A stretch of 64,000 bases of DNA, from contig NZ_JAAGKO020000042.1 in assembly GCF_027947535.2 (NCBI RefSeq), positions 1 to 64,000 on the forward strand, written 5' to 3'. Positions within the stretch are counted from its first letter, which is position 1; each line of letters starts with the position of its first letter. Shown one piece after another: positions 33,221-42,187 of the stretch. The position numbers were made by a program, and so were the translations under genes. The DNA comes from Streptantibioticus silvisoli (GTDB lineage Bacteria > Actinomycetota > Actinomycetes > Streptomycetales > Streptomycetaceae). A model generated the notes under the pieces. It did not search any database and had not been told where the DNA came from. It saw nothing but the letters and a program-made list of their open reading frames with translations.

Positions 33221-35278
33221 CTACTTGCCCTTGATCCGCTGCTTGGAGCCGCCCTGCCGGGGCGGGCGGATCTCACCGCGGCGCACCGAACCGGGGGCGT
33301 TCCAGTCGCGGGCCTTCTTGTAGCGGTCCTTCGCCACCTGGCTGGAGTCCAGCTGCCACGGCACCGAGGTGACGGTGACGCCGGACATGAACAGCAGGCG
33401 GCCCTTGAGACGCAGGGCGCTCTGGTTGTGCAGCAGGTGCTCGTACCAGCGGCCGACGACGTACTCGGGGATGAAGATGCTGATCACATCGCGCGGGCTG
33501 GAGCCGCGCAGGCCGCGGACGTACTCGATGATCGGCCGGGTGATCTCGCGGTAGGGCGAGTCCAGCACCTTCAGCGGCACGTCGATGCCGCGGCGTTCCC
33601 ACTCGGCCTGCAGGACCTTGGTGTCGGCCGGGTCGACGTTGATGCTGAGCGCCTCCAGGCTGTCGGAGCGGAACAGCTTGGCGTACGACAGGGCGCGCAG
33701 GGTGGGCTTGTGGACCTTGGAGACCAGCACGATGGTGTGGACCCGGGAGGGCAGGACCGTTTCGTCGGGTGCCGCCTCGGCCGCCGACAGTTCGTCGGAG
33801 ACCCGGTCGTAGTGCCGGCGGATGCCGGTCATCGTGGCGTAGAACACCACCATGCCGAGCACCGCGACCCACGCGCCGTGGGTGAACTTGGTCAGCAGCA
33901 CGACGATCAGCACGATGCCGGTGAAGAAGCCGCCGAAGGTGTTGATGACGCGCGAGCGCATCATGCGGCGGCGCTTGGCCGGATCGGTCTCGGTGCGCAG
34001 GTGCCGGTTCCAGTGCCGCACCATGCCGGTCTGGCTGAGGGTGAACGACACGAAGACGCCGACGATGTACAGCTGGATCAGCCGGGTGGAGTCGGCGCCG
34101 TAGATGTAGACCAGCACGCCGGCGAACAGCGCCAGCAGCACGATGCCGTTGGAGAACGCGAGGCGGTCGCCGCGGGTGTGCAGCTGCCGCGGCAGGAAGC
34201 GGTCCTGGGCGAGGATCGAGCCGAGGACCGGGAAGCCGTTGTAGGCGGTGTTGGCGGCCAGGAAGAGCACCAGGGCGGTGACGGCGGCCAGGAAGACGAA
34301 CGGCGGCGAGCCCTTGCCGAAGACAGCGGCCGCCACCTGGGCGATGACCGGGTCCTGGGTGTAGCCGGTACCGACCGGCTTGCCGTGCAGCAGCAGGTCG
34401 GTGGCCGGGTTCTCGGCCATCTTGACCTTGGTGTTGAGCGCCAGCGCCACGATGCCGCAGAACATGGTGACCGCCAGGCCGCCCATCAGGGCCAGCGTGG
34501 TGGCGGCGTTCTTCGACTTGGGCTTGCGGAAGGCCGGCACGCCGTTGCTGATGGCCTCGACGCCGGTGAGCGCCGCACAGCCGGAGGAGAAGGCCCGCAG
34601 CAGCAGGAAGACCAGCGCGAAGCCGGACAGCCCGCTGTTCTCCGCGTGGACGGCGTAGTGCGCCGAGGGCGCGATCATCGTGTGTCCGGTGGTGAGCCGG
34701 AAGATGCCCCAGGCGATCATGCAGAACACGCCGGTGACGAACGCGTACGTGGGGATGGCGAAGATCGTGCCGGACTCGCGCACGCCGCGCAGGTTCATCA
34801 CCGCCAGCAGCGCGATCATCAGCAGCCCGACGAGCACCTTGTTCTGCTCGACGAACGGGATGGCCGAGCCGAGGTTCTCCACCCCGGAGGCCACCGACAC
34901 CGCCACCGTCAGCACGTAGTCGACCAGCAGGGCGCTGGCGACCGTCAGGCCCGCCCGGGGTCCGAGGTTGGTGGTGGCCACCTCGTAGTCGCCGCCACCG
35001 GATGGATAGGCGTGCACGTTCTGCCGGTAGGAGGCGACGACGGTGAACATGAGCACGACCACCGCGACCGTGATCCACGGGCTGAAGTGGTAGGCGCCCG
35101 CGCCCGCCACCGACAGAACGAGGAGCACCTCCCCCGGGGCGTAGGCCACGGAGGAGAGTGGGTCGGAGGCGAAGACGGGCAGAGCGAGGCGCTTGGGGAG
35201 CAGCGTTTCCCCCAGTTTGTCGCTGCGCAGCGCCCGGCCGATGAGGATTCGCTTCGGCAGGTCGGTCAGATTCGGCAC
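33221..35278 (-). CDS. APC-family potassium transporter, KimA-like
   Basis: A 685-residue integral membrane protein with about 12 transmembrane helices and a large cytoplasmic C-terminal domain (from about residue 470). The motif LPVFASDPLSSVAYAPGEVLLVL matches the KimA/YdaO branch of the APC superfamily, high-affinity H+/K+ symporters that in Firmicutes are inhibited by c-di-AMP. It diverges from two TrkA/RCK genes, and KdpDE follow, so potassium uptake is the best reading; a generic amino-acid permease is the older annotation. The 137-bp divergent spacer is too short for a full ydaO riboswitch and none was seen. Confidence 0.82.
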   Translation of the reverse strand: MPNLTDLPKRILIGRALRSDKLGETLLPKRLALPVFASDPLSSVAYAPGEVLLVLSVAGAGAYHFSPWITVAVVVLMFTVVASYRQNVHAYPSGGGDYEVATTNLGPRAGLTVASALLVDYVLTVAVSVASGVENLGSAIPFVEQNKVLVGLLMIALLAVMNLRGVRESGTIFAIPTYAFVTGVFCMIAWGIFRLTTGHTMIAPSAHYAVHAENSGLSGFALVFLLLRAFSSGCAALTGVEAISNGVPAFRKPKSKNAATTLALMGGLAVTMFCGIVALALNTKVKMAENPATDLLLHGKPVGTGYTQDPVIAQVAAAVFGKGSPPFVFLAAVTALVLFLAANTAYNGFPVLGSILAQDRFLPRQLHTRGDRLAFSNGIVLLALFAGVLVYIYGADSTRLIQLYIVGVFVSFTLSQTGMVRHWNRHLRTETDPAKRRRMMRSRVINTFGGFFTGIVLIVVLLTKFTHGAWVAVLGMVVFYATMTGIRRHYDRVSDELSAAEAAPDETVLPSRVHTIVLVSKVHKPTLRALSYAKLFRSDSLEALSINVDPADTKVLQAEWERRGIDVPLKVLDSPYREITRPIIEYVRGLRGSSPRDVISIFIPEYVVGRWYEHLLHNQSALRLKGRLLFMSGVTVTSVPWQLDSSQVAKDRYKKARDWNAPGSVRRGEIRPPRQGGSKQRIKGK

Positions 35279-35415
35279 CCGGCGATGTTAAGGGTTCGTC
35301 AAGATAGGCGGCCACCCTGCACCCCCACTCCGGGTGCGCGTGTGTAGCTTTGGCGACGCGGTACGAGACTCTTCAGGTGAGTCCGGACGCGAGGACAACA
35401 GCCGGAAGGACAGGC

Positions 35416-36084
35416 GTGCACGTCGTAATCATGGGCTGCGGACGAGTGGGATCGGCACTCGCGCAGACCCTCGAAGAGCGCGGTCATACGGTCGCGGTGG
35501 TCGACCAGGACCCGACGGCCTTCAGACGTCTGGGCTCCGGCTTCGCCGGACGCCGGGTGACCGGGGTCGGCTTCGACCAGGACACCCTGCGCGAGGCGGG
35601 CATCGAGGAGGCGGGGGCGTTCGCGGCTGTGAGCAGCGGCGACAACTCCAACATCATCGCCGCCCGGGTCGCGCGGGAGATGTTCAACGTCGAGCACGTG
35701 GCCGCCCGGATCTACGATCCGCGGCGTGCGGAGGTCTACCAGCGGCTGGGTATTCCGACGGTGGCGACGGTGCGCTGGACCGCCGACCAGATGCTGCGGC
35801 GGCTGCTGCCGTCCGGTTCCGAGCCGCTGTGGCGCGACCCGAGCGGCGGGGTGCAGCTGGCCGAGGTGCCGGTCTCGGCCGCCTGGGTCGGGCAGCGGAT
35901 CCGCAAGATCCAGGAGGAAACCGGTGTCCGTGTGGCGTTTCTCACCAGATTGGGCGAGGCGATGCTGCCAGGAACCGACACGGTCCTGCAGGAAGGCGAC
36001 CTGGTCCACGTGATCATGCGCACCGGTGACGTGGACAAGGTCGAGGCGGCGTTCGCCCAGGGCCCGGAGGAGAGCCGGTCATGA
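35416..36084 (+). CDS. trkA: TrkA/RCK potassium-transport regulatory subunit (first copy)
   Basis: A 222-residue NAD-binding RCK protein: VVIMGCGRVGSALAQTLEERGHTVAVVDQD is the Rossmann start with acidic residue for the ribose, and the C-terminal half (VQLAEVPVSAAWVG, EGDLVHVIMRTGD) is a TrkA_C domain. It gates potassium uptake or efflux through a membrane partner, plausibly the divergent KimA-like protein. The GTG at 35416 has GGAAGGAC upstream. Its stop overlaps the next trkA gene by 4 bp (ATGA). Confidence 0.9.
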   Translation: MHVVIMGCGRVGSALAQTLEERGHTVAVVDQDPTAFRRLGSGFAGRRVTGVGFDQDTLREAGIEEAGAFAAVSSGDNSNIIAARVAREMFNVEHVAARIYDPRRAEVYQRLGIPTVATVRWTADQMLRRLLPSGSEPLWRDPSGGVQLAEVPVSAAWVGQRIRKIQEETGVRVAFLTRLGEAMLPGTDTVLQEGDLVHVIMRTGDVDKVEAAFAQGPEESRS

Positions 36085-36803
36085 GGGTCGCGATCGCCGG
36101 AGCCGGCGCGGTGGGCCGTTCCATCGCCGGAGAACTGCTGGAGAACGGGCACGAGGTTCTCCTCATCGACAAGAACCCCTCCTCCATCTCCGTCGAGCGG
36201 GTGCCGCAGGCCGAGTGGCTGCTGGCCGACGCCTGCGAGATCACCTCGCTGGACGAGGCGGCGCTCCAGCGCTGCGACGTGGTCATCGCGGCCACCGGCG
36301 ACGACAAGGTCAACCTCGTCGTGTCGCTGCTGGCCAAGACCGAGTACGGGGTGCCGCGGGTGGTCTCGCGGGTCAACAACCCGAAGAACGAGTGGCTGTT
36401 CAACGAGGCGTGGGGTGTCGATGTCGCGGTCTCCACGCCGCGGCTGATGTCGGCGCTGGTGGAGGAGGCGGTCAGCGTCGGCGACCTGGTGCGCCTGCTG
36501 CGCTTCAGCCAGGGCGACGCCAACCTGGTGGAGCTGACGCTGCCGCCGGACGCCGCGCTGGTGGGCACCCGGGTCGGCGACGTGCGCTGGCCGACGGACA
36601 CCTCGCTGGTGACGATCATCCGCGGCCACCGGGTCGTGACCCCGGCCAAGGACGACGTGCTGGAGGCGGGCGACGAGCTGCTCTTCGTGGCCGCGACCTC
36701 GCGCGAGGAGCAGCTGGAGGACCTGCTGTCGGTGCCGCGCGGCGAGGAGGCCGCCCAGGCCGTCTCCAGGGCCGACGGGGAGCCGGACGAGCCCCGCGAC
36801 TGA
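36081..36803 (+). CDS. trkA: TrkA/RCK potassium-transport regulatory subunit (second copy)
   Basis: A 240-residue RCK protein with MRVAIAGAGAVGRSIAGELLENGHEVLLIDKNP at the N-terminus (GxGxxG nucleotide site), a central FNEAWGVDVAVSTPRL, and a TrkA_C domain ending in ELLFVAATSREEQLEDLL. It is translationally coupled to the first trkA, as in the paired ceoB/ceoC arrangement of mycobacteria, and the two probably assemble together. A strong bidirectional terminator follows. The last 20 residues are acidic and probably flexible. Confidence 0.92.
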   Translation: MRVAIAGAGAVGRSIAGELLENGHEVLLIDKNPSSISVERVPQAEWLLADACEITSLDEAALQRCDVVIAATGDDKVNLVVSLLAKTEYGVPRVVSRVNNPKNEWLFNEAWGVDVAVSTPRLMSALVEEAVSVGDLVRLLRFSQGDANLVELTLPPDAALVGTRVGDVRWPTDTSLVTIIRGHRVVTPAKDDVLEAGDELLFVAATSREEQLEDLLSVPRGEEAAQAVSRADGEPDEPRD

Positions 36804-36833
36804 TCCGTGGCACGCGACTGATCCGTGGCACGC

Positions 36834-36873
36834 GAAGGGCCCGCCACCCCCGGCCGGGGGTGGCGGGCCCTTC
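36834..36873. terminator. Bidirectional terminator between trkA and DUF3159 gene
   Basis: An 18-bp perfect inverted repeat (36834-36851 with 36856-36873) around a GGCC loop, A-rich on one side and T-rich on the other, lies between two convergent genes. A tandem repeat of a roughly 20-bp unit beginning CGACTGATCCGTGG precedes it (36797-36834). Confidence 0.88.
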
Positions 36874-36895
36874 ACACGCGCTTGCCGCTGCCGGG

Positions 36896-37669
36896 TCAGG
36901 CGGCCGGGGCGTTCTCCTCGTCGCGCTCGGCGGCCTCGCGCTTGTCGCGCTCCTCCATCTCCGCGATCACGTCGATCGGCGGCGGCGCCTTGGCCAGGAA
37001 GATCCAGGTCAGGTAGACCGACAGCAGGAACGGCGGGATGCCGAGCGCCACCTTGACCCAGCCCAGCTGCGTGGCGTCGCCCCACCAGTACAGCGGGAAG
37101 AGGATCGCCGACTTGGCCAGCAGGATGACGCCCCACGCCCAGGTGGACTTGGTGTACGCCCTCATGCGCCCGGGGTTGCGGGTGCGCCACGACAGGTTCT
37201 CCCGCAGGATCGGGCCGAGCAGCACGCCGATCAACGGGAAGCGGGCGAGCGCGGAGACCACGTAGGCGACGGCCAGGCCCAGGGTGTAGAGCATGCCGGG
37301 CAGGTAGAAGTTCTTGGCGTTGCCCGACAGCACCGCGAAGAACGCGCCGAAGGCGATGCCGAAGACGCCGCTGAAGGCGTGCTTGAGGGTCTGCTTGCGC
37401 ACCACGCGGGCGACCGCCAGCACCAGGCTGAGCGCCAGCGCGCTGATCGCGGAGACCAGGATGCTGCGGGTCGAGGTGAAGACGGCCACGAACACCAGGC
37501 CGGGCACGGTGGTGTCCACCATGCCCCACACGCCGCCGAACGCCTCCAGCAGCGCCTTGTCGGCCGCCGCCTTCGCCGCCGCGGCCTCCTCCTCGGTGCG
37601 CTCGGGGCCGGGGGGCGGGGCGCCTCCCGGGGTCGTCTCTTCATCGGTCCGCTGATTGGTGGGGGCCAC
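36896..37669 (-). CDS. DUF3159 membrane protein
   Basis: A 257-residue integral membrane protein of the actinobacterial DUF3159 family. Charged N-terminal 35 residues precede TM segments at about 48-75, 80-95, 103-120, 125-150, 180-200 and 210-230, and a Glu/Arg-rich cytoplasmic tail. Signature segments are FGGVWGMVDTTVPGLVFV and RNPGRMRAYTKSTWAWGVILL. It starts 3 bp after the OB-fold gene and is certainly cotranscribed. Its place next to trkA and KimA-like genes suggests a link to ion transport, but the molecular role of the family is unknown. Confidence 0.88.
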   Translation of the reverse strand: MAPTNQRTDEETTPGGAPPPGPERTEEEAAAAKAAADKALLEAFGGVWGMVDTTVPGLVFVAVFTSTRSILVSAISALALSLVLAVARVVRKQTLKHAFSGVFGIAFGAFFAVLSGNAKNFYLPGMLYTLGLAVAYVVSALARFPLIGVLLGPILRENLSWRTRNPGRMRAYTKSTWAWGVILLAKSAILFPLYWWGDATQLGWVKVALGIPPFLLSVYLTWIFLAKAPPPIDVIAEMEERDKREAAERDEENAPAA

Positions 37670-37672
37670 CGG

Positions 37673-38071
37673 CTACTCCTGTCCGACGGGGCGCAGCTCG
37701 TACTTGGGGTTGAACAGCACCGGGCGGCCGCGGTTGAGCGCGATCCGGCCGGAGGCGATGATCTTGCGCCCGGGTTCTATACCCGCGATGCTGCGGCGGC
37801 CGAGCCACACCACGTCCAGCGGCGCGGAGCCGTCGAACAGCTCCGCCTCCAGCGCCGGCACCCCCGCGCGCGGGCGCAGGGTGACGGTGCGCAGTGTGCC
37901 GGTGACCGTGACCTGCTGGCGGTCGTGGCAGTCCTGGATACGGGTGCAGCCGACCGCGGCCGCCTCCTGCCGCAGCTCCTCGGAGAGCAGGTCCTCCTGG
38001 GAGGAGGCGAGACGGTCGAGTATGCGGCGGATCCGGCCTGCCGGTTTGTCCGAACGGGTGGCACCACTCAT
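37673..38071 (-). CDS. OB-fold nucleic-acid-binding protein
   Basis: A 132-residue protein with a helical N-terminus (residues 1-50) and an OB fold similar to RecG/aaRS anticodon-binding domains: QQVTVTGTLRTVTLRP, ALEAELFDGSAPLDVVWLGRR and RKIIASGRIALNRGRPVLFNPKYEL. It probably binds single-stranded nucleic acid. It is the first gene of a two-gene unit with DUF3159 (3-bp gap). Cys residues at about 42 and 48 in VGCTRIQDC could pair but no metal motif is clear. Confidence 0.86.
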   Translation of the reverse strand: MSGATRSDKPAGRIRRILDRLASSQEDLLSEELRQEAAAVGCTRIQDCHDRQQVTVTGTLRTVTLRPRAGVPALEAELFDGSAPLDVVWLGRRSIAGIEPGRKIIASGRIALNRGRPVLFNPKYELRPVGQE

Positions 38072-38120
38072 AGGGGGAAGCGTACCGGCCGGTCGCCGGA
38101 TCGGTCCCGGTTGACGTCGG

Positions 38121-38918
38121 TTACCGCTCGAACCTGTACCCCATGCCCGGTTCGGTGACGAAGTGCCGGGGGTGGGCGGGGTCGGGTTCGAGCTTGCGGC
38201 GCAGCTGTGCCATGTAGACGCGCAGGTAGTTGCTCTCGGTGCCGTAGGCCGGTCCCCAGACCTCCTGGAGCAGCTGGCGCTGGCTGACCAGCCGGCCGGG
38301 GCTGCGGACCAGCACCTCCAGCAGGTGCCACTCGGTGGGGGTCAGCCGTACGTCGGCGCCGGAGCGGTGGACCTTCTTGGCGGCCAGGTCGACGGTGAAC
38401 GAGCCGGTCTCCACCAGCACGCCCTCGCCGTCCTCACCGGTGGGCGCGGCCCGGCGCACCGCGGCGCGCAGCCGGGCCAGCAGTTCGTCCATGCCGAACG
38501 GCTTGGTGACGTAGTCGTCGGCGCCGGCGTCCAGCGCCTCGACCTTCTCGTCGGAGGCCTGCCGGGCCGACAGCACGATGATCGGCACCCGGGTCCAGCC
38601 GCGCAGCCCCTTGATGACGTCGGCACCGTCCATGTCGGGCAGCCCCAGGTCGAGCACGACGACGTCGGGGTGGCGGGCGGCGGCGAGCTGGAGGGCGGTG
38701 GCGCCGTCGGGGGCCGCGTCGACGTCGTAGTGGCGGGCGCGCAGGTTGATCACCAGGGCGCGCACGATCTGCGGTTCGTCGTCGACGACCAGCACCCGGA
38801 CCGGGTTCCTGGGCCGCTCGGCCGGGGGCTGCGCCATGGCGTCCGCCTTTCGTGCGGTGTCCTGCTGCGCGGGGGCGTTCCCCGGCCGTACGCGTACGGG
38901 GTGGGCGGCCGGGGTCAT
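38121..38918 (-). CDS. kdpE: Response regulator KdpE
   Basis: An OmpR-type regulator with an N-terminal receiver (VRVLVVDDEPQIVRAL, phosphoacceptor Asp in VVLDLGLPDMDG, TKPFG lysine) and C-terminal winged helix (LTPTEWHLLEVLVRSPGRLVSQRQLLQEVWG, TVxxYxxxLRRKL-like NYLRVYMAQLRRKL). KdpE activates kdpFABC in potassium starvation. The ATG at 38918 overlaps the kdpD stop by 4 bp; another ATG at 38837 (27 codons later, with GAAAGGCGG upstream) would give the standard N-terminus and is equally plausible. The kdpFABC operon it normally controls is absent here. Confidence 0.92.
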   Translation of the reverse strand: MTPAAHPVRVRPGNAPAQQDTARKADAMAQPPAERPRNPVRVLVVDDEPQIVRALVINLRARHYDVDAAPDGATALQLAAARHPDVVVLDLGLPDMDGADVIKGLRGWTRVPIIVLSARQASDEKVEALDAGADDYVTKPFGMDELLARLRAAVRRAAPTGEDGEGVLVETGSFTVDLAAKKVHRSGADVRLTPTEWHLLEVLVRSPGRLVSQRQLLQEVWGPAYGTESNYLRVYMAQLRRKLEPDPAHPRHFVTEPGMGYRFER

Positions 38919-41455
38919 GAGGTGGCCCCGGCGGGCAGTACGGGTTCGCGGTCGGCGGCGCCGTGCCCGGCCCGCAGGGTCAGCACCATGGTCAGGCCGC
39001 CGCCGGGGGTGTCGTCGGCGACCAGGGAGCCGCCCATGGCCTCGGCGAAGCCGCGGGCGACGGCCAGGCCCAGGCCGACGCCGGAGCCGCGCGGGGCGTC
39101 GCCGTAGCGCTGGAAGGGCTCGAAGATGCGTTCCTTGGCGGGGTCCGGGACGCCGGGGCCGCGGTCGGCGACCCGCAGTTCGACGCGGTCGCGCAGCGCG
39201 CTGGCGGCCACCAGGACCCGGCCGCCGCGCGGGTGGTACTTGACGGCGTTCTCCACCAGGTTGGCCACCACCCGCTCCAGCAGCCCGGGGTCGGCCACCA
39301 CCATGGGCAGCGTCTCGGGGATGTCGAGGGCGACCGAGCCGGGCGGCACGCCGCCGAAGGCGATGGGCACCACCTCGTCGAGGTCGACCTCCTGCATGAG
39401 CGGGGAGACGGTGCCGGTCTGGAGGCGGGACATGTCCAGGAGGTTGCCGACCAGGTGGTCGAGCTTGTCGGCGCCCGCCTCGATGGCCTCCAGCAGGTCC
39501 GCCTCGTCCTGCGGGGACCAGGCGACGTCGTCGGAGCGCAGCGAGCTGACGGCGGCCTTGATGGCGGCCAGCGGGGTGCGCAGGTCGTGGGAGACGGCGG
39601 CGAGCAGCGCGGTGCGGATGCGGTTGCCCTCGGCCAGCTCACGGGCCCGCGACGCCTCCCCCACCAGCCGCTGGCGGTCCAGCAGGACGGCGGCCTGGGC
39701 GGCGAACGCGGACAGCAGGCGGCGGTCCTCGGCGGGCAGGACGCGGCCGGTGAGGGCCAGCGACATGCGGTCGCCGACCGGCACTTCGACGTCGGCGTCC
39801 TCCGGGCGCGGACAGGGGTCGGGGCCGACGCCGCCGGCCCGGGTCCACGGACCGTGGTCCGCCTCGCGTTCCAGCAGGGCCGCGGAGGTCATGGCGAACG
39901 TCTCGCGGACCCGTTCCAGCAGCGCGTCCAGCGAGGACTCGCCGCGCAGCACACTGCCGGCCAGCAGGGAGAGGATCTCCGCCTCGGCGCGCGATCTGGC
40001 CGCCTGGTGGGTGCGCCGGGCGGCCAGGTCGACGACGGAGGCCACCGAGACGGCGACGGCGGCGAAGATGACGATGGCGACGATGTTGTGCGGGTCGGCG
40101 ATGGTGAAGCGGTGCAGCGGCGGGGTGAAGAAGTAGTTCAGGAACAGCGAGCCGACCGCGGCCGAGGCCAGCGCCGGCAGCATGCCGCCCAGCAGGGCCG
40201 CCGCCACGGTCAGCGCCAGCAGGAGCAGCAGGTCGTTGCCGAGGCCGAGGCCGGGCACCACGTGGATCAGCAGCAGCGTCATCAGGGCCGGCCCGGCGCA
40301 GCCGACGGCCCAGCCGGTGATGATGCGGACCCGGCCCAGGCGGGCGCCGCGCGCGACGGGCAGGCCGCGGCCCTTGGCGGCCCGCTCGTGCGTGACGATG
40401 TGCACGTCGATGTCGGCGGACTCCCGGGCCACGGTGGTGCCGACGCCGGGCCCCAGGACGTACTGCCAGGTCTTGCGGCGGGAGGTGCCCAGCACGATCT
40501 GGGTGGCGTTGACGCCGCGGGCGAAGTCGAGCATGGCGGTGGGGACGTCGTCGCCGATCACGTGGTGGAAGGAGCCGCCCAGGTTCTCCACCAGGGTGCG
40601 CTGGACGGCGAGTTCCTCGGGCGATCCGGCGGTCAGGCCGTCGCTGCGGGCGACGTGGACGGCGAGGATCTCGCTGCCGGAGCCCTTGGCGGCCATCCGC
40701 GCCGCCCGGCGGATCAACGTGCTGCCCTCGGGGCCGCCGGTCAGGCCGACCACGATGCGTTCGCGGGCCTGCCAGGTGGAGGAGATGCGGTGTTCGGCGC
40801 GGTACTGCTGGAGGTACTCGTCGGCCCGGTCGGCGACCCACAGCAGGGCGAGTTCGCGCAGTGCGGTGAGGTTGCCGGGCCGGAAGTAGTCGGCCAGCGC
40901 GGCGTCGACCTTGTCGGGCTGGTAGATGTTGCCGTGCGCCATCCGCCGCCGCAGCGCCTGCGGCGCCATGTCGACCAGCTCGATCTGGTCGGCGCGGCGC
41001 ACCATTTCGTCCGGCACGGTCTCGCGCGGGCGGACACCGGTGATGGACTCCACGACGTCGCCCAGCGACTCCAGGTGCTGGACGTTGACGGCGGAGACCA
41101 CGTCGACGCCGGCCGCGAGCAGCTCCTCCACGTCCTGCCAGCGCTCGGCGTTGCGGCTGCCCGGCACGTTGGTGTGGGCCAGCTCGTCGACCATCGCGAC
41201 ACGCGGTGCGCGGGCCAGCACCGCGTCGACGTCCATCTCCTCGAAGACGGCGCCGCGGTGCCGCAGGGGGCGGCGGGCCACCGTCTCCAGGCCGGACAGC
41301 AGGGCCGCGGTGCGGGGGCGTTCGTGCGGCTCGGCGAAGCCCACGACCACGTCCGTGCCGCGCTCCAGCCGCCGGTGGGCCTCCTCCAGCAGGGCGTAGG
41401 TCTTGCCGACGCCGGGGGCCGCCCCCAGGTAGATGCGCAGTCTGCCGCGTGCCAT
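38915..41455 (-). CDS. kdpD: Sensor histidine kinase KdpD
   Basis: An 846-residue KdpD: N-terminal KdpD domain with Walker A GAAPGVGKT at 11-19, FAEPHERPRT and VDELAHTNVPGSRN; a Usp-like domain (IVVGLTGGPEGSTLIRRAARMA); four TM helices (about 385-480); GAF-like segment; HisKA with the phosphorylated His623 in AVSHDLRTPLAAIK; and HATPase with NLVENAVKYHP and GVGLGLAVARGF. It senses potassium limitation and phosphorylates KdpE. The ATG at 41455 has a GGATGGAG ribosome-binding site; the frame is open 75 bp further without one. Directly upstream is gene-free DNA rather than kdpC. Confidence 0.95.
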   Translation of the reverse strand: MARGRLRIYLGAAPGVGKTYALLEEAHRRLERGTDVVVGFAEPHERPRTAALLSGLETVARRPLRHRGAVFEEMDVDAVLARAPRVAMVDELAHTNVPGSRNAERWQDVEELLAAGVDVVSAVNVQHLESLGDVVESITGVRPRETVPDEMVRRADQIELVDMAPQALRRRMAHGNIYQPDKVDAALADYFRPGNLTALRELALLWVADRADEYLQQYRAEHRISSTWQARERIVVGLTGGPEGSTLIRRAARMAAKGSGSEILAVHVARSDGLTAGSPEELAVQRTLVENLGGSFHHVIGDDVPTAMLDFARGVNATQIVLGTSRRKTWQYVLGPGVGTTVARESADIDVHIVTHERAAKGRGLPVARGARLGRVRIITGWAVGCAGPALMTLLLIHVVPGLGLGNDLLLLLALTVAAALLGGMLPALASAAVGSLFLNYFFTPPLHRFTIADPHNIVAIVIFAAVAVSVASVVDLAARRTHQAARSRAEAEILSLLAGSVLRGESSLDALLERVRETFAMTSAALLEREADHGPWTRAGGVGPDPCPRPEDADVEVPVGDRMSLALTGRVLPAEDRRLLSAFAAQAAVLLDRQRLVGEASRARELAEGNRIRTALLAAVSHDLRTPLAAIKAAVSSLRSDDVAWSPQDEADLLEAIEAGADKLDHLVGNLLDMSRLQTGTVSPLMQEVDLDEVVPIAFGGVPPGSVALDIPETLPMVVADPGLLERVVANLVENAVKYHPRGGRVLVAASALRDRVELRVADRGPGVPDPAKERIFEPFQRYGDAPRGSGVGLGLAVARGFAEAMGGSLVADDTPGGGLTMVLTLRAGHGAADREPVLPAGATS

Positions 41456-42187
41456 GGCTCCATCCTCATCCTGCCGCCGCCCGGTACGCCCGTCAGGCGC
41501 CGGCGCTGGGACGGCGCCGGCCTCCCGCACGGCCCGGCGTCCACCGCGCCGGCCTCCCCGCGGTCCGGCGTACGCCGGTGAACCGTTGCCACGGCAGGCG
41601 ATCCTAGGCAGCGTTTCACCCGTTCGGGCGACGGAAAGGGCGTTCGGGGCGTTAGGGAGGCGTATGGATTGGCCGCGGGGGCGGTCTCCTGCGGAGGGCG
41701 GGGCGGCAGGGGCCGGAGTGGGGTGGGGCGCTTTCGGGGGTGGCGGCGGCTGCGGGCCTGGCGGCTTCGGGGGCTGAGGACGCCTTCGGGCCCGGGGGAC
41801 GCTTCGACGGGCCTGCGAGCGCCTTCAGGAGGCGGCGGTGCTGCCAGGGGCGGGGTCGGCTGCCGCTGGGCACCGCAGGGCTGCTGGGTGCCGCGGGGGC
41901 ACCACGGTGCCGGCTGAGGGCGCCGGGGACGCCTGCGGTACGGGACGCTGGCCGACGGTGTTGGGGGCCGGCCGGGGTCGCCGGGGAAACCCGTCCCGTC
42001 GGAGAGGCCGGCTGCCGTCCGGCATCGCCGCGGCCCGGCCGAGCCCCCCGGAGGGAGAAGCCGGCTGCCGTCGCAGAGGCCGCCGCCGGCCGGTCCGAAC
42101 GGCGCGGCCGGGCGTGCGGAGCGTGCGAACGGGCCGGGACCGCAGGGGTGCGGTTCCGGCCCGTCGGCGATGACGCGTGCGGCGGTC
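41456..42187. other. 0.7-kb gene-free region upstream of kdpD
   Basis: No gene is supported. The plus strand is G-rich with degenerate repeats of GGGGGC, GAAGCCGGCTGCCGTC and similar (two copies near 42008 and 42057). Neither kdpA/B/C fragments nor other domains were found. The right end holds the terminator of the DUF3710 gene. Confidence 0.55.
42129..42164 (-). terminator. Terminator after DUF3710 gene
   Basis: A 16-bp stem with one G-T pair (42129-42144 with 42149-42164) and a GGGG loop begins 24 bp past the DUF3710 stop on the minus strand. It ends the PaaI thioesterase-dut-DUF3710 transcript. Confidence 0.82.

Noticed and set aside
32873-35347. Very long open frame opposite the KimA-like gene
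   Set aside because: High GC keeps the antisense frame open; the peptide is Gln/Arg/Gly-rich without domains, whereas the minus strand encodes a clear transporter.
35279-35415. c-di-AMP (ydaO) riboswitch in front of the KimA-like gene
   Set aside because: The spacer is only 137 bp shared by two divergent genes and no matching conserved segments were seen.
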